DNA from: Streptomyces sulfonofaciens
GTDB taxonomy: Bacteria > Actinomycetota > Actinomycetes > Streptomycetales > Streptomycetaceae
Assembly (NCBI RefSeq): GCF_014656295.1
Contig: NZ_BNCD01000008.1
Span: 62,001-126,000 of the forward strand
DNA: 64,000 bases
Reading direction: 5' to 3'
The stretch's first letter is position 1, and every line of letters starts with the position of its first letter. This document shows, in pieces, positions 25,936 through 34,099 of this stretch. The notes below the pieces were generated by a model, which did no database searches, was not told the origin of the DNA, and saw only the letters and a program-made list of their open reading frames with translations. Made by a program: the position numbers and the translations under genes.

Positions 25936-25965
25936 TTGACATCCAGGGCCACACTCGTTCATATT
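25936..25965 (+). promoter_or_regulatory. Promoter of the leader ORF / ABC operon
   Basis: Consensus TTGACA (25936-25941), 18-bp spacer, CATATT (25960-25965), then six bases to an ATG. This places the transcription start at or next to the ATG of the short leader ORF. Confidence 0.65.
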
Positions 25966-25971
25966 TTCCGC

Positions 25972-26064
25972 ATGTTTGCCAGCCATGCTTCGCATCGCAC
26001 CGCCATTGAGCTCACGCTCATCGGCGTCTGCGCGCTGAGCGTGGCCGATATTCACTGTCGCTGA
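25972..26064 (+). CDS. Leaderless 30-residue leader peptide with two Cys
   Basis: A short ORF beginning at the predicted transcription start, six bases after the -10 element. It encodes 30 residues: a His/Ser-rich start (MFASHASHRTA), a hydrophobic middle (IELTLIGVCALSV) and the end ADIHCR, with Cys codons at positions 20 and 29. It sits alone in otherwise non-coding DNA, 313 bp before a peptide-type binding protein gene, and is followed after seven bases by a stem-loop. Leaderless, Cys-containing short ORFs ahead of sulfur-related genes act as cysteine-responsive attenuators in mycobacteria; that role here is inference. Being too small for standard gene callers it could easily be missed. Confidence 0.6.
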   Translation: MFASHASHRTAIELTLIGVCALSVADIHCR

Positions 26065-26071
26065 ACCGTTC

Positions 26072-26106
26072 CCCTCCGACGAGCGCGACGCTCTGCCACG
26101 GGAGGG
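26072..26106 (+). terminator. Possible attenuator stem-loop after the leader ORF
   Basis: Inner hairpin GAGCG-CGA-CGCTC (26081-26093) nested within CCCTCC (26072-26077) and GGAGGG (26101-26106). It begins seven bases after the leader stop codon. Whether it terminates or sequesters is unknown. The remaining 26107-26377 has no gene. Confidence 0.4.
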
Positions 26107-26377
26107 CTGCCCGCGGGCCGCGCCCGACCGGGGTGCACCTGCACCACGCCGTTCTCCGCAGCTCCCACCCTCCGCGCTCCCGGTGCCGCACCACCCCGTC
26201 CCGGCACCTCAGGGACCCTGGCCGCCGCGGCCCGTTCAGTACCGCCCGTACCGCCCGGCCCCGTGCCCGCACGGAGCCGAACCCCGGACCCGCGCCACAC
26301 GCGTCACCACGCCACAGCCGACCGCACCGAAACGGTTCCGTCCCGGATCCGATGGCCGACACCCCCGAGAGGCCCCC

Positions 26378-28090
26378 ATGCGTCATCCGTCCCGCACCAA
26401 CGCCCGCCGCGCCGCGGCCGCATCCGTCAGCCTGGCCCTTGCCACCGCAGCGGTCGCCTGTGCGGGACCGAAGGACAAGGACGAGGGCGCCAAGGGCACC
26501 CCGCACAAGGGCGGCACCCTCACCATCCTCAACACCGAGGCGCAGACCGACTTCGACCCGGCCCGGCTCTACACCTCCGGCGGCGGCAACGTGCCCTCCC
26601 TGGTCTTCCGGACCCTGACCACGCGCAACCGCGCCAACGGCGCCGCGGGCTCCAAGGTCGTGCCCGACCTCGCCACGGACCTCGGCACACCCAGCAAGAA
26701 CGCCACCGTCTGGACGTACACCCTGAAGAAGGGCATCAAGTACGAGGACGGTTCGCCCATCACCAGTGCCGACATCAAGTACGGCATCGAGCGGTCGTTC
26801 GCCGCGGAACTCTCCGGAGGGGCCCCGTACCTGCGTGACTGGCTCGTCGGCGGCGCCGGCTACCCCGGCCCCTACAAGGACAAGAAGGGGCTCGACTCGA
26901 TCGAGACGCCCGACGCGCGGACCATCGTCTTCCACCTGAACAAGCCCGAGGGCGAGTTCCCCTTCCTGGCCACCCAGACGCAGTTCACGCCGGTGCCCCG
27001 GAGCAAGGACGACGGCACCAAGTACGAGAACCACCCCCTCTCCTCCGGGCCGTACCGCGTCATCAGCAACGAGAACGATGGCGAGCACCTCGTACTGGAA
27101 CGCAACCGGTACTGGTCCGCCGCCAACGACACCCAGCGCAAGTCCTACCCGGACCGTATCGACGTCCGCTCCGGCCTCGACTCCGCCGTGATCAACCAGC
27201 GGCTTTCGGCCAGCCAGGGAACCGACGCCGCCGCCGTCACCACCGACACCAATCTCGGGCCCGCCGAACTCGCCAAGATCAGCGGTGACAAGAGCCTGGC
27301 CGCCCGGGTCGGGACCGGGCACTTCGGCTACACCAACTACCTCGCTTTCAATCCGAAGGTGAAGCCGTTCGACAACCCGAAGGTCCGCGAGGCCATCGCC
27401 TACGCGATCGACCGCTCCTCGGTCATCAACGCGGTCGGCGGCACCTCTCTCGCCGAGCCGGCCACCACCTTCCTGCCGAACCAGGAAGCCTTCGGCTACA
27501 CGCCCTACGACCCGTTCCCCGCGGGCAAGTCCGGGAACCCGAAGAAGGCCCGCGAGGTGCTGGCCGAGGCAGGCTACAAGCACGGCATCACGCTCACCCT
27601 CACTCACGCCAACCAGGACCCCGAGGCCGGCCCCGAGATCGCCACGGCCGTCCAGGACGCCCTGAAGAAGGCGGGCATCACCGTCAAGCTCAGGGGTCTG
27701 GAGATCAACCAGTACCGCGACGCCTACAAGGACGTGAAGGCCGAGCCCGGCTTCTTCCTCGCCCGCTGGGGCGCCGACTGGCCCTCCGGCGGCCCCTTCC
27801 TCGCCCCCATCTTCGACGGCCGCCAAGTCGTCAAGGACGGCGCCAACTTCAACCACGCCCAGCTCGACGATCCCGCCGTCAACAAGGAGATCGACGCGAT
27901 CAACAAGCTGACGGACCTGAACGCCGCCGCCAAGCGGTGGGGCGCACTCGACAAGCGCATCAGTGCACAGGCGCTGGACGTGCCGCTGTTCCACCCCGTC
28001 TACAAGCGGCTCTACGGCAAGGACGTCAAGAACATCGTGATCAGCAACTGGACCGGCGTCCTCGACGTCTCCCAGGTCGCGGTCAAGTAG
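26378..28090 (+). CDS. Family 5 ABC transporter substrate-binding lipoprotein (peptide-type)
   Basis: 570-residue lipoprotein binding peptides, opines or similar solutes on the outer face. Signal peptide MRHPSRTNARRAAAASVSLA then AAVAC gives the lipobox Cys. Family 5 features: KGGTLTILNTEAQTDFDPAR, VPDLATDLGTPSKNATVWTY, then YTLKKGIKYEDGSPITSADI, LSSGPYRVISNEN, and AIAYAIDRSSVINAVGG. ATG at 26378 has a GAGAGG upstream; the open frame extends upstream into leader DNA. First structural gene of a four-gene operon (SBP, two permeases, fused ATPase). If the upstream leader ORF is a Cys sensor, the solute may be a thiol-containing peptide; this is conjecture. Confidence 0.93.
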   Translation: MRHPSRTNARRAAAASVSLALATAAVACAGPKDKDEGAKGTPHKGGTLTILNTEAQTDFDPARLYTSGGGNVPSLVFRTLTTRNRANGAAGSKVVPDLATDLGTPSKNATVWTYTLKKGIKYEDGSPITSADIKYGIERSFAAELSGGAPYLRDWLVGGAGYPGPYKDKKGLDSIETPDARTIVFHLNKPEGEFPFLATQTQFTPVPRSKDDGTKYENHPLSSGPYRVISNENDGEHLVLERNRYWSAANDTQRKSYPDRIDVRSGLDSAVINQRLSASQGTDAAAVTTDTNLGPAELAKISGDKSLAARVGTGHFGYTNYLAFNPKVKPFDNPKVREAIAYAIDRSSVINAVGGTSLAEPATTFLPNQEAFGYTPYDPFPAGKSGNPKKAREVLAEAGYKHGITLTLTHANQDPEAGPEIATAVQDALKKAGITVKLRGLEINQYRDAYKDVKAEPGFFLARWGADWPSGGPFLAPIFDGRQVVKDGANFNHAQLDDPAVNKEIDAINKLTDLNAAAKRWGALDKRISAQALDVPLFHPVYKRLYGKDVKNIVISNWTGVLDVSQVAVK

Positions 28091-28112
28091 CGCGGTCGGG
28101 AAGGTCGACACC

Positions 28113-29105
28113 ATGAGTGAGGCCCTGCTGCCCACCGGACCGGTCGCGGATGAGCTACAGCCCCTTCCCGCCTCCGGCGGGCGCCAGTTCCTGCGTCGTC
28201 TGCGCTCCCAGCCGGCCACGCTGGTCGCCGCCGGGATCGTCGTCCTGCTCATCGTGGTCGCGCTCGCCGCGCCACTGCTCACCGCCCTGGAGGGCCAGGA
28301 CCCGACCACCTACCATCCGCATCTCGTCGACTCGGCCCGCGGCGGAGTGCCGGTCGGCCCGCTCGGCGGGATCAGCGCAGAACACTGGCTCGGCGTGGAA
28401 CCCCAGACGGGTCGGGACCTGTTCGCTCGCCTCGTCTACGGGGCCCGGGTCTCCCTGGGCGTCGCCTTCGCCGCCACCTTCGTGCAACTGGTGATCGGGC
28501 TTGCCGTCGGATTGGGCGCGGGACTGGGCAGCGGCTGGCTGGATCAGATCCTCAGCCGTATCACCGACATCATCATCGCCCTACCGCTCATGATCATGGC
28601 CCTCGCGGTGCTCGCCATCGTTCCTCCCAGCTTTCCCCGACCCGTGCTGGTCGCCGTCATCATCGGACTGATCGCCTGGGGTTCCACGGCGAAGATCGTG
28701 CGGGCGCACACCATCACCCTCAAGCAACTCGATCACGTCGCCGCCGCGCGGCTCAGCGGCTGGAACACCTGGCACATCGCCCGCCGTGAACTCCTGCCCG
28801 CCCTCGCCGCTCCCGTCATCACCTACGGAGCACTGCTGATCCCCCTGAACATCACGGTGGAGGCCGCTCTCTCCTTCCTCGGCGTCGGCGTCAAACCACC
28901 CACCCCGTCCTGGGGCCAGATGATCACTTCCGCCAATGTCTGGTACCAGGCCGCACCGCAGTACCTGCTCTTCCCCGCCGGGGCACTGTTCGTCACCGTG
29001 CTGTCGATGACCGTCTTCGGTGACGGGATACGCACCGCACTCGATCCGCGGGCCGCCTCCCGTCTGAGGATCGGCACGGGACGCAGGCGGGAGGCCAAGG
29101 CATGA
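28113..29105 (+). CDS. ABC transporter permease, DppC-like
   Basis: 330-residue inner-membrane permease. First helix about residues 38-58 (LVAAGIVVLLIVVALAAPLL), a long external loop with EHWLGVEPQTGRDLFARLVY (typical of DppC/OppC), then five helices. The ATPase-contact EAA loop is DHVAAARLSGWNTWHIARRE. The end LSFLGVGVKPPTPSWGQMI is diagnostic of this subfamily. GGGAAGG lies before the ATG, 22 bp after the binding protein. The next permease overlaps its stop by ATGA. Confidence 0.92.
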   Translation: MSEALLPTGPVADELQPLPASGGRQFLRRLRSQPATLVAAGIVVLLIVVALAAPLLTALEGQDPTTYHPHLVDSARGGVPVGPLGGISAEHWLGVEPQTGRDLFARLVYGARVSLGVAFAATFVQLVIGLAVGLGAGLGSGWLDQILSRITDIIIALPLMIMALAVLAIVPPSFPRPVLVAVIIGLIAWGSTAKIVRAHTITLKQLDHVAAARLSGWNTWHIARRELLPALAAPVITYGALLIPLNITVEAALSFLGVGVKPPTPSWGQMITSANVWYQAAPQYLLFPAGALFVTVLSMTVFGDGIRTALDPRAASRLRIGTGRRREAKA

Positions 29106-30154
29106 GTACACTCACCCTCCGCCGTCGCCCACTGGTGTTGCGCCGGCTGCCCGGCCTCCAGGGTCTCGGTGGATTCCTCCTACGCCGGATGGTCTCCGCC
29201 GTCGCCACCCTGCTGGCCATCACGGTGATCGTCTACGCGGTGTTCTACATCGTGCCCGGCAACGTCGCACAGATCACCTGCGGTGAGCGCTGCTCGCCGG
29301 CCCAGGTCCACCAGGTCGCCGCACAACTGCACCTGGACGACCCGGTGTACCAGCGCTACTGGGACTTCCTTCGCGGGATCGTCGCCGGCCGCTCCTTTTC
29401 CACCGGCACCTCGATCGAGCACTGCGCAGCCCCCTGCCTCGGACTGTCGTACCGGAGCGACCAGCAGGTCACCGAGCTGATCACCGCCAAACTCCCGGTC
29501 ACCGGGTCGCTCGCCCTGGGCTCCCTCGTGATCTACCTGCTCCTCGGCGTCGGTACCGGACTGCTCGCCGCCTGGCGGCGCGGCCGGGTCTCCGAGCGGC
29601 TGCTGACCGGTCTCACCCTCGCCGGCACCGCCACCCCCGTCTTCGTCATCGGCCTCCTGCTGATGATCGTTGTCTGCGGCCAGCTCCAGTGGCTGCCCTT
29701 TCCCCAGTACGTGCCCCTGACCGAGGACCCCGAGCAGTGGGCATGGAACCTGCTGCTGCCGTGGACCTCCCTCGCCCTGATCGAAGCGGCCAAGTACGCC
29801 CGGGTGACCCGTGCCGCGATCCTGGAGACACTGGCCGAGGACCATGTGCGCACCTTCCGCGCCTACGGCCTCTCCGAACGGTCGGTCCTCGGACGGCACG
29901 CACTGCGCGGCGCTCTCGCGCCCGTCATCGCGCTGGCCGCCAACGACTTCGGCTCCATGTTCGGCGGCGCCGTCCTCACCGAGACCCTCTTCGGACTGCC
30001 CGGTATCGGCCAGGCACTCGTGAGTGCGGTCAACGTCGCCGACCTTCCCGTGGTCGTCGGCATGGTGCTGGTCACCGGATTCTTCGTCGTGCTGGCCAAT
30101 CTCGTCGCCGATGTGCTGTACGCGGTGGCCGACCGGAGGGTGGTGCTCGTATGA
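29102..30154 (+). CDS. ABC transporter permease, DppB-like
   Basis: 350 residues, partner permease of DppC. First helix after residue 25 (MVSAVATLLAITVIVYAVFY), external loop CGERCSPAQVHQVAAQLHLD with DPVYQRYWDFLRGIVAG, as in DppB. The loop contains several Cys (CGERC, CAAPC), more than usual. EAA loop: EDHVRTFRAYGLSERSVLGR; end TETLFGLPGIGQALVSAV is characteristic. ATG overlaps the preceding stop (ATGA) and its own stop overlaps the ATPase start in the same way, so all three proteins are translationally coupled. Confidence 0.92.
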   Translation: MSTLTLRRRPLVLRRLPGLQGLGGFLLRRMVSAVATLLAITVIVYAVFYIVPGNVAQITCGERCSPAQVHQVAAQLHLDDPVYQRYWDFLRGIVAGRSFSTGTSIEHCAAPCLGLSYRSDQQVTELITAKLPVTGSLALGSLVIYLLLGVGTGLLAAWRRGRVSERLLTGLTLAGTATPVFVIGLLLMIVVCGQLQWLPFPQYVPLTEDPEQWAWNLLLPWTSLALIEAAKYARVTRAAILETLAEDHVRTFRAYGLSERSVLGRHALRGALAPVIALAANDFGSMFGGAVLTETLFGLPGIGQALVSAVNVADLPVVVGMVLVTGFFVVLANLVADVLYAVADRRVVLV

Positions 30155-31734
30155 GTCTCGTGGAGGTGCACGGACTGACCGTCGAGTACGACACCACACG
30201 TGCCGTGGACGACCTCTCCTTCTCCCTGAACAAGGGCGCCGCCCTCGGTCTCGTCGGGGAGTCCGGCTCCGGCAAGAGCACGGTGGCCGCCGCCCTGCTC
30301 GGCCTGCACCGAGGCACCGGGGCACGGGTCACAGGCTCTCTTCTGGTGGCCGGCACCGATGTGCAGCGGGCCACGGACGAGGAACTCCGGGGACTGCGCG
30401 GCGCACGGGCCGCGATGGTCTTCCAGGACCCGCTGTCGTCGTTGGACCCCTATTACGCGGTCGGTAACCAGATCGCCGAGGTGTACCGCAGGCACACCCG
30501 CGCCGGGCGCCGGGCCGCGCGTGAGCGCGCCCTCCAGGTGCTCGACCAGGTCGGCATTCCCGACGCCGCCCGCCGGGCACGTATGCGTCCCCACGAGTTC
30601 AGCGGCGGCATGCGCCAGCGCGCGCTGATCGCCATGGCCATGGCCTGCGAGCCTGAACTCCTCATCGCCGACGAGCCGACGACCGCGCTCGACGTCACCG
30701 TCCAGGCTCAGATCCTCGACCTGCTCCATTCGCTGCGCGAGGACACCGGCATGGGCCTCCTGCTCGTCACCCATGACGTCGGCGTCGCCGCGGAGAGCGT
30801 CGACGACGTCCTGGTGATGAGGAGCGGCCGTGCCGTCGAGCGCGGACCGATCAACACCGTGCTGCGCACACCGGCCGAGTCGTACACCCGCGAACTTCTC
30901 GGGGCCGTGCCCCGCGTGGACGCCCCCACCGCCCCAAGGGCCGCGATCACCGGCGACGCCCTCCTCACCGCCACGGGGCTGCGCCGTGACTTCGGCCGGG
31001 GACGACGTTCCGTCACCGCCGTCGACGGTGTGTCCCTCACCCTGCACAGGGGCGAGACCTTGGGCATCGTCGGCGAGAGCGGCAGCGGTAAGACCACTCT
31101 CGGGCGGATGCTCGTCGGGCTGCTGGGCCCGACCGCCGGCACCCTCGCGCACGGAGCGGAGCGGCCCCGCGTCCAGATGGTCTTCCAGGACCCGGTCGCC
31201 TCCCTCAACCCGAGGCGCAGCATCGGTGAGTCCATCGCCGACCCGCTGCGCGCCCAGGGAGAACGCGAGGGGGCACGGCTGCGTGCTCGCGTCGGCGACC
31301 TCCTCCAACGCGTCGGCCTCGATCCCGCGCACTACGACCGCTATCCGCACGAGTTCAGCGGTGGACAGCGCCAGCGGGTGGGCATTGCCCGTGCCCTCGC
31401 GCCCAGTCCCGACCTCATCGTCTGCGACGAACCGGTTTCCTCGCTCGATGTCACGACTCAGGCGCAGGTGATCGCGCTGCTGGCCGAGATCCAGCAAGAC
31501 CTCGGCCTCGCGCTGGTGTTCATCGCGCACGATCTCGCCGTGGTCCGACAGGTCAGCGACCGGGTCGCGGTGATGAAGGAGGGAAGTGTCGTCGAGTACG
31601 GCACGGTGGAGGAGGTGTACGGAGCGCCGCGCGATCCCTACACCCAGCGGCTCCTCGCCGCGGTGCCGACGCTCGATCCGGTCGTCGCGACGGAGCGGAG
31701 GACGGCTCGGCGTGCGCTGACCCCTACATGGTGA
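30151..31734 (+). CDS. Fused dual ABC ATPase (DppD-DppF type)
   Basis: 527-residue protein with two complete ABC domains in tandem that power the peptide-type importer. Domain 1 (about 1-255): Walker A GESGSGKSTVAAAL, signature FSGGMRQRALIAMAMA, Walker B LLIADEPTTALD. Domain 2 (about 270-520): Walker A GESGSGKTTLGRML, signature FSGGQRQRVGIARALA, Walker B LIVCDEPVSSLD. Most systems use two separate subunits; fusion is known in actinobacteria. ATG at 30151 overlaps the permease stop. No clear terminator follows; GGCAG-GGTCGG-CTGCC near 31743 is weak. Confidence 0.95.
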   Translation: MSLVEVHGLTVEYDTTRAVDDLSFSLNKGAALGLVGESGSGKSTVAAALLGLHRGTGARVTGSLLVAGTDVQRATDEELRGLRGARAAMVFQDPLSSLDPYYAVGNQIAEVYRRHTRAGRRAARERALQVLDQVGIPDAARRARMRPHEFSGGMRQRALIAMAMACEPELLIADEPTTALDVTVQAQILDLLHSLREDTGMGLLLVTHDVGVAAESVDDVLVMRSGRAVERGPINTVLRTPAESYTRELLGAVPRVDAPTAPRAAITGDALLTATGLRRDFGRGRRSVTAVDGVSLTLHRGETLGIVGESGSGKTTLGRMLVGLLGPTAGTLAHGAERPRVQMVFQDPVASLNPRRSIGESIADPLRAQGEREGARLRARVGDLLQRVGLDPAHYDRYPHEFSGGQRQRVGIARALAPSPDLIVCDEPVSSLDVTTQAQVIALLAEIQQDLGLALVFIAHDLAVVRQVSDRVAVMKEGSVVEYGTVEEVYGAPRDPYTQRLLAAVPTLDPVVATERRTARRALTPTW

Positions 31735-32202
31735 GCGGCGGGCAGGGTCGGCTGCCTGGGTCATGATTTCGCCTGCGCCTGCTGGGACGGTGGTGGGCGA
31801 GGTTGCGCCTCCGTATGCGGGGGGCAAGGTCCCGCCCTCGTACGCCGGGGTGGGAATCCGGAGGGTCCCGGCCCCGCCTCCTGCAAGGGCTGAATCCGGC
31901 GGACCATCCGGCCCCCGGGGACCTCTCGCAGGGGATGCCTGCCTGTCGATCAACAGGGCCGTGTGAGGGGGCGACGGTCCGGCACGGGTCGTCCCATCGG
32001 ACGCGTAGTCGGAGGCGTGGTCGGACGTGTAGCCGGAGGCGTGTACGTCGCGGCCGGCTTCGAGATCGGACGCGCGCCGGTCCGGCCGATCGGTGGCGGC
32101 CAGGGTCTCGTCGGACGAGGTGGGTTGCGCCACGGCTGCGATCGCTGTGAGGAGGGCGGCGGACAGCACGACGACTCGCCAGCTCCGGATGTGTCGGATC
32201 AT
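31735..32202 (-). CDS. Possible secreted protein with unclear 3' end
   Basis: Begins with a convincing signal peptide (MIRHIRSWRVVVLSAALLTA then IAAVAQPTSS) at 32202, directly preceded by TAGCGT and seven bases, a clear leaderless start. After about 35 residues the sequence becomes low-complexity (Asp/Ser/Tyr and Pro/Gly-rich). No stop appears before the frame runs antisense into the ATPase gene, so the 3' limit given is arbitrary; a frameshift, or a much shorter product in the real gene, is possible. Function unknown. It is divergent from the DedA gene and shares the palindromic region 32236-32318 with it. Confidence 0.4.
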
Positions 32203-32235
32203 GCCTGCGACGCTACGGCCCGGTCGGTTTCGCGG

Positions 32236-32318
32236 ACCATGAGGTTCACCGCACAAGTGAACTGCGGTTTTCCACACTGCGGTTCACCGCACCCCGGATG
32301 TGCGGTGAACCTCATGGT
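32236..32318. promoter_or_regulatory. Double-palindrome divergent operator (19-bp perfect inverted repeat)
   Basis: Two perfect 19-bp inverted arms, 32236-32254 (ACCATGAGGTTCACCGCAC) and its complement at 32300-32318, separated by 45 bp. Nested inside are GTTCAC-N7-GTGAAC (32244-32262) and GGTTCACCGCAC-N7-GTGCGGTGAACC (32281-32311). The arms lie around the -35 regions of the leaderless promoters of the minus-strand ORF (start 32202) and the DedA gene (start 32351). No target-site duplication flanks it, so a mobile element is unlikely. Probably the site of an unlinked regulator. Confidence 0.65.
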
Positions 32319-32350
32319 GCCGCTGCCTGCCCGCTCCTTACCTTTGCGGC

Positions 32351-33001
32351 ATGATCGAAGCGAGCAGCGAGGCGGAGCAGGCCGGGGGCGTCGTCGGCTG
32401 GGCCACGCACCTCATGGAGTCCCTCGGCGCACCCGGAGCCGGACTGGCCAACGGGGTCGACAGCGTGTTTCCGTTCGTGCCGGGCGAGGTGGTCCTGCCC
32501 GTCGCGGGCTTCACCGCGGGCCAGGGCCGTATGAGCGTCGCCGCCGCGATCTTCTGGGCCACGGTCGGTTCGGTCGTGGGCTCCCTGGTGGTGTACCACG
32601 CGGGCGCTCTGCTCGGACGTGAGCGCATGCGTTCCATAGCCGCGCGTATGCCACTGGTCAAGCCGCATGAGATCGACCGCGCGGAGGTCTGGTTCGCTCG
32701 GCATGGAGCCAAGACGGTCTTCATCGCTCGTATGGTGCCGGTGCTCCGCAGCCTGATATCCATGCCGGCGGGCATCGAGCGGATGCAGGTCCTCACCTTC
32801 GTCGGCTTCACCGCGCTGGGGAGCCTGATATGGAACACGGCCTTCGTTCTCGCGGGGTACTGGCTGCGCGGCAACTGGCGCCTGGTGGAGAAGTACGGCG
32901 GCCTCGCGTCCAAGGTGGTCGTGGGCCTTGTCCTGCTGGCCGTGGGCTACTTCGTCGTCTCACGACTGGGATCGTCCAAAGCACGGCACCGTGCCGGGTG
33001 A
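32351..33001 (+). CDS. DedA/VTT-family membrane protein
   Basis: 216 residues. Family motifs are present: FPFVPGEVVLPVAGFTAGQG (the conserved [FY]-x-P-x-E...G-G region with Glu), VGSVVGSLVVYHAGALLGRE, then RAEVWFARHGAKTVFIARMV and PVLRSLISMPAGIERM (the R-x-x-P...R-x...G...M pattern), with four or five membrane helices. DedA proteins support membrane homeostasis and some scramble lipids. ATG at 32351 is leaderless: TACCTT lies six bases upstream. The neighbouring palindrome implies tight regulation. Confidence 0.92.
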   Translation: MIEASSEAEQAGGVVGWATHLMESLGAPGAGLANGVDSVFPFVPGEVVLPVAGFTAGQGRMSVAAAIFWATVGSVVGSLVVYHAGALLGRERMRSIAARMPLVKPHEIDRAEVWFARHGAKTVFIARMVPVLRSLISMPAGIERMQVLTFVGFTALGSLIWNTAFVLAGYWLRGNWRLVEKYGGLASKVVVGLVLLAVGYFVVSRLGSSKARHRAG

Positions 33002-33067
33002 GTCTTCGAGACGGCCGGTCGGGCGCTGGGTGGCTGGGGGTGGTGGGCGCGGTGCTGTGATGGTCCC

Positions 33068-33130
33068 GTCAGCCGTCAGCCGTCAGCCGTCAGCCGTCAG
33101 CCGTCAGCCGTCAGCCGTCAGCCGTCAGCC
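33068..33130. repeat. Nine perfect tandem copies of the heptamer GTCAGCC
   Basis: Exact 7-bp units with no interruptions, followed by a degenerate GTCAGAG. Units not a multiple of three, in non-coding DNA about 65 bp past the DedA stop. Likely to vary in length between isolates. Confidence 0.95.
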
Positions 33131-33538
33131 GTCAGAGGGTTGCGGGTTGCGAGTTGAGAGGGGAGCGAGTAGTGGGCAGCGGGCGCGAGCCGTACCCGTT
33201 GTGCCGGCGCGGCCGGCAGCGGGCGCCCGATGCCGGTACAGGTGCAAGCGTCCGACTGGTGCACCGGTCGCCGGCACCGGTGTCAACCTGCGACCGGCAC
33301 CCGGGCACCCTGGTCGCCAACCTGTCCCAGGCTGCCCGGTCGGCAGGCAGACGTCAGGACAGACTGCTACCGACGAGTCCATCGAGATACTGCAGGACGA
33401 CGCCGGGGGAGCGCGCAGCCCGCTCTCCGGCGCGGATGCCGACACCGTCACATGGAAGATCGCCATCAACATCACGGTCTTCACCCGATTGACCATCGCA
33501 GCGCTGTCCGGTCTGACAAGACGCGGTCACGGAGCCCC
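33131..33538. other. Gene-free stretch, possibly decayed coding DNA
   Basis: No ribosome binding site or family match found. A plus-strand frame at about 33350-33560 reads like ordinary protein (SIEILQDDAG, VTWKIAINITVFTRL) but has no plausible start and ends antisense to the next gene; it may be a relic. CCGGCACCGGTGTCAACC-type repeats fill 33215-33330. Confidence 0.4.
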
Positions 33539-34099
33539 TCACGCCCCCGTGGTGGAGCCGGGCCGGACGATCATCAGGACCGTGACCGCGACCCACAGGA
33601 CATTGAAGACACCGGTGACCATGGCCAGTCGGCGGGCGGCACGCAGGCCGGAACCGGAATCGGAGCCAAGGGCGGAACCAGAATCATGTCGGGAGCCGGA
33701 GCCGGAGCCGGGGCCGAACTGGGATGCCGAGCCAGGACCAGGGCCATGTGCAAGCGCACTGTCCTTGGCGGAGGCCAACGCATCCTCCTGAGCAGGAAGG
33801 ATCAGAAGAACCAGGACGGCCGCGGCCGCGAAGGTCAGGACGATCGAGGCGATCAGCCAGGGGCTCGACAGGACGCCGAGACTGCTCGCCGTCCCGAACC
33901 CGAAGAGGAGAAGAGCGATGCCGACGGCCGCATAGACGCGACATATACGGTGCAGCACCCCGAGGGTCGCCAGGATCTCGCCACACGGCTCACCGTGGGC
34001 GCGGCGCAGGGCACCGGGAAACATGCTTGCAGCGACGGTGACAGGACCGACAGCCAGAACAGCGGCCAGGACATGCAGGGAGAGGAGGACTTTCGTCAT
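33539..34099 (-). CDS. Four-helix membrane protein, DUF2269-like
   Basis: 186 residues. Helices at MTKVLLSLHVLAAVLAVGPV (start), HRICRVYAAVGIALLLFGFG, SPWLIASIVLTFAAAAVLVL, and a C-terminal MVTGVFNVLWVAVTVLMIV. The pattern resembles small DUF2269-type integral membrane proteins of unknown role. Between helices 3 and 4 is an inserted Ser/Gly/Pro tract (GPGPGSASQFGPGSGSGS) coded by an imperfect GGCTCC/GGCTCG repeat and probably absent from relatives. ATG overlaps the preceding stop (ATGA), so it is translationally coupled to the gene upstream. Third gene of the DJ-1 operon. Confidence 0.7.
   Translation of the reverse strand: MTKVLLSLHVLAAVLAVGPVTVAASMFPGALRRAHGEPCGEILATLGVLHRICRVYAAVGIALLLFGFGTASSLGVLSSPWLIASIVLTFAAAAVLVLLILPAQEDALASAKDSALAHGPGPGSASQFGPGSGSGSRHDSGSALGSDSGSGLRAARRLAMVTGVFNVLWVAVTVLMIVRPGSTTGA

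Noticed and set aside
26018-28309. A 763-codon minus-strand frame
   Set aside because: Exact antisense of the family 5 binding protein; protein-like only because of codon bias in the real gene.
32236-32318. Possible miniature transposable element
   Set aside because: Perfect terminal inverted repeats are present, but flanks show no target duplication and the arms coincide with two promoters, favouring an operator.
33068-33130. CRISPR-like array
   Set aside because: Heptamers are contiguous with no spacers and no cas genes are in the window.
33125-33496. 123-codon minus-strand ORF
   Set aside because: Covers repeats and has no start signal or recognisable sequence; treated as non-coding.
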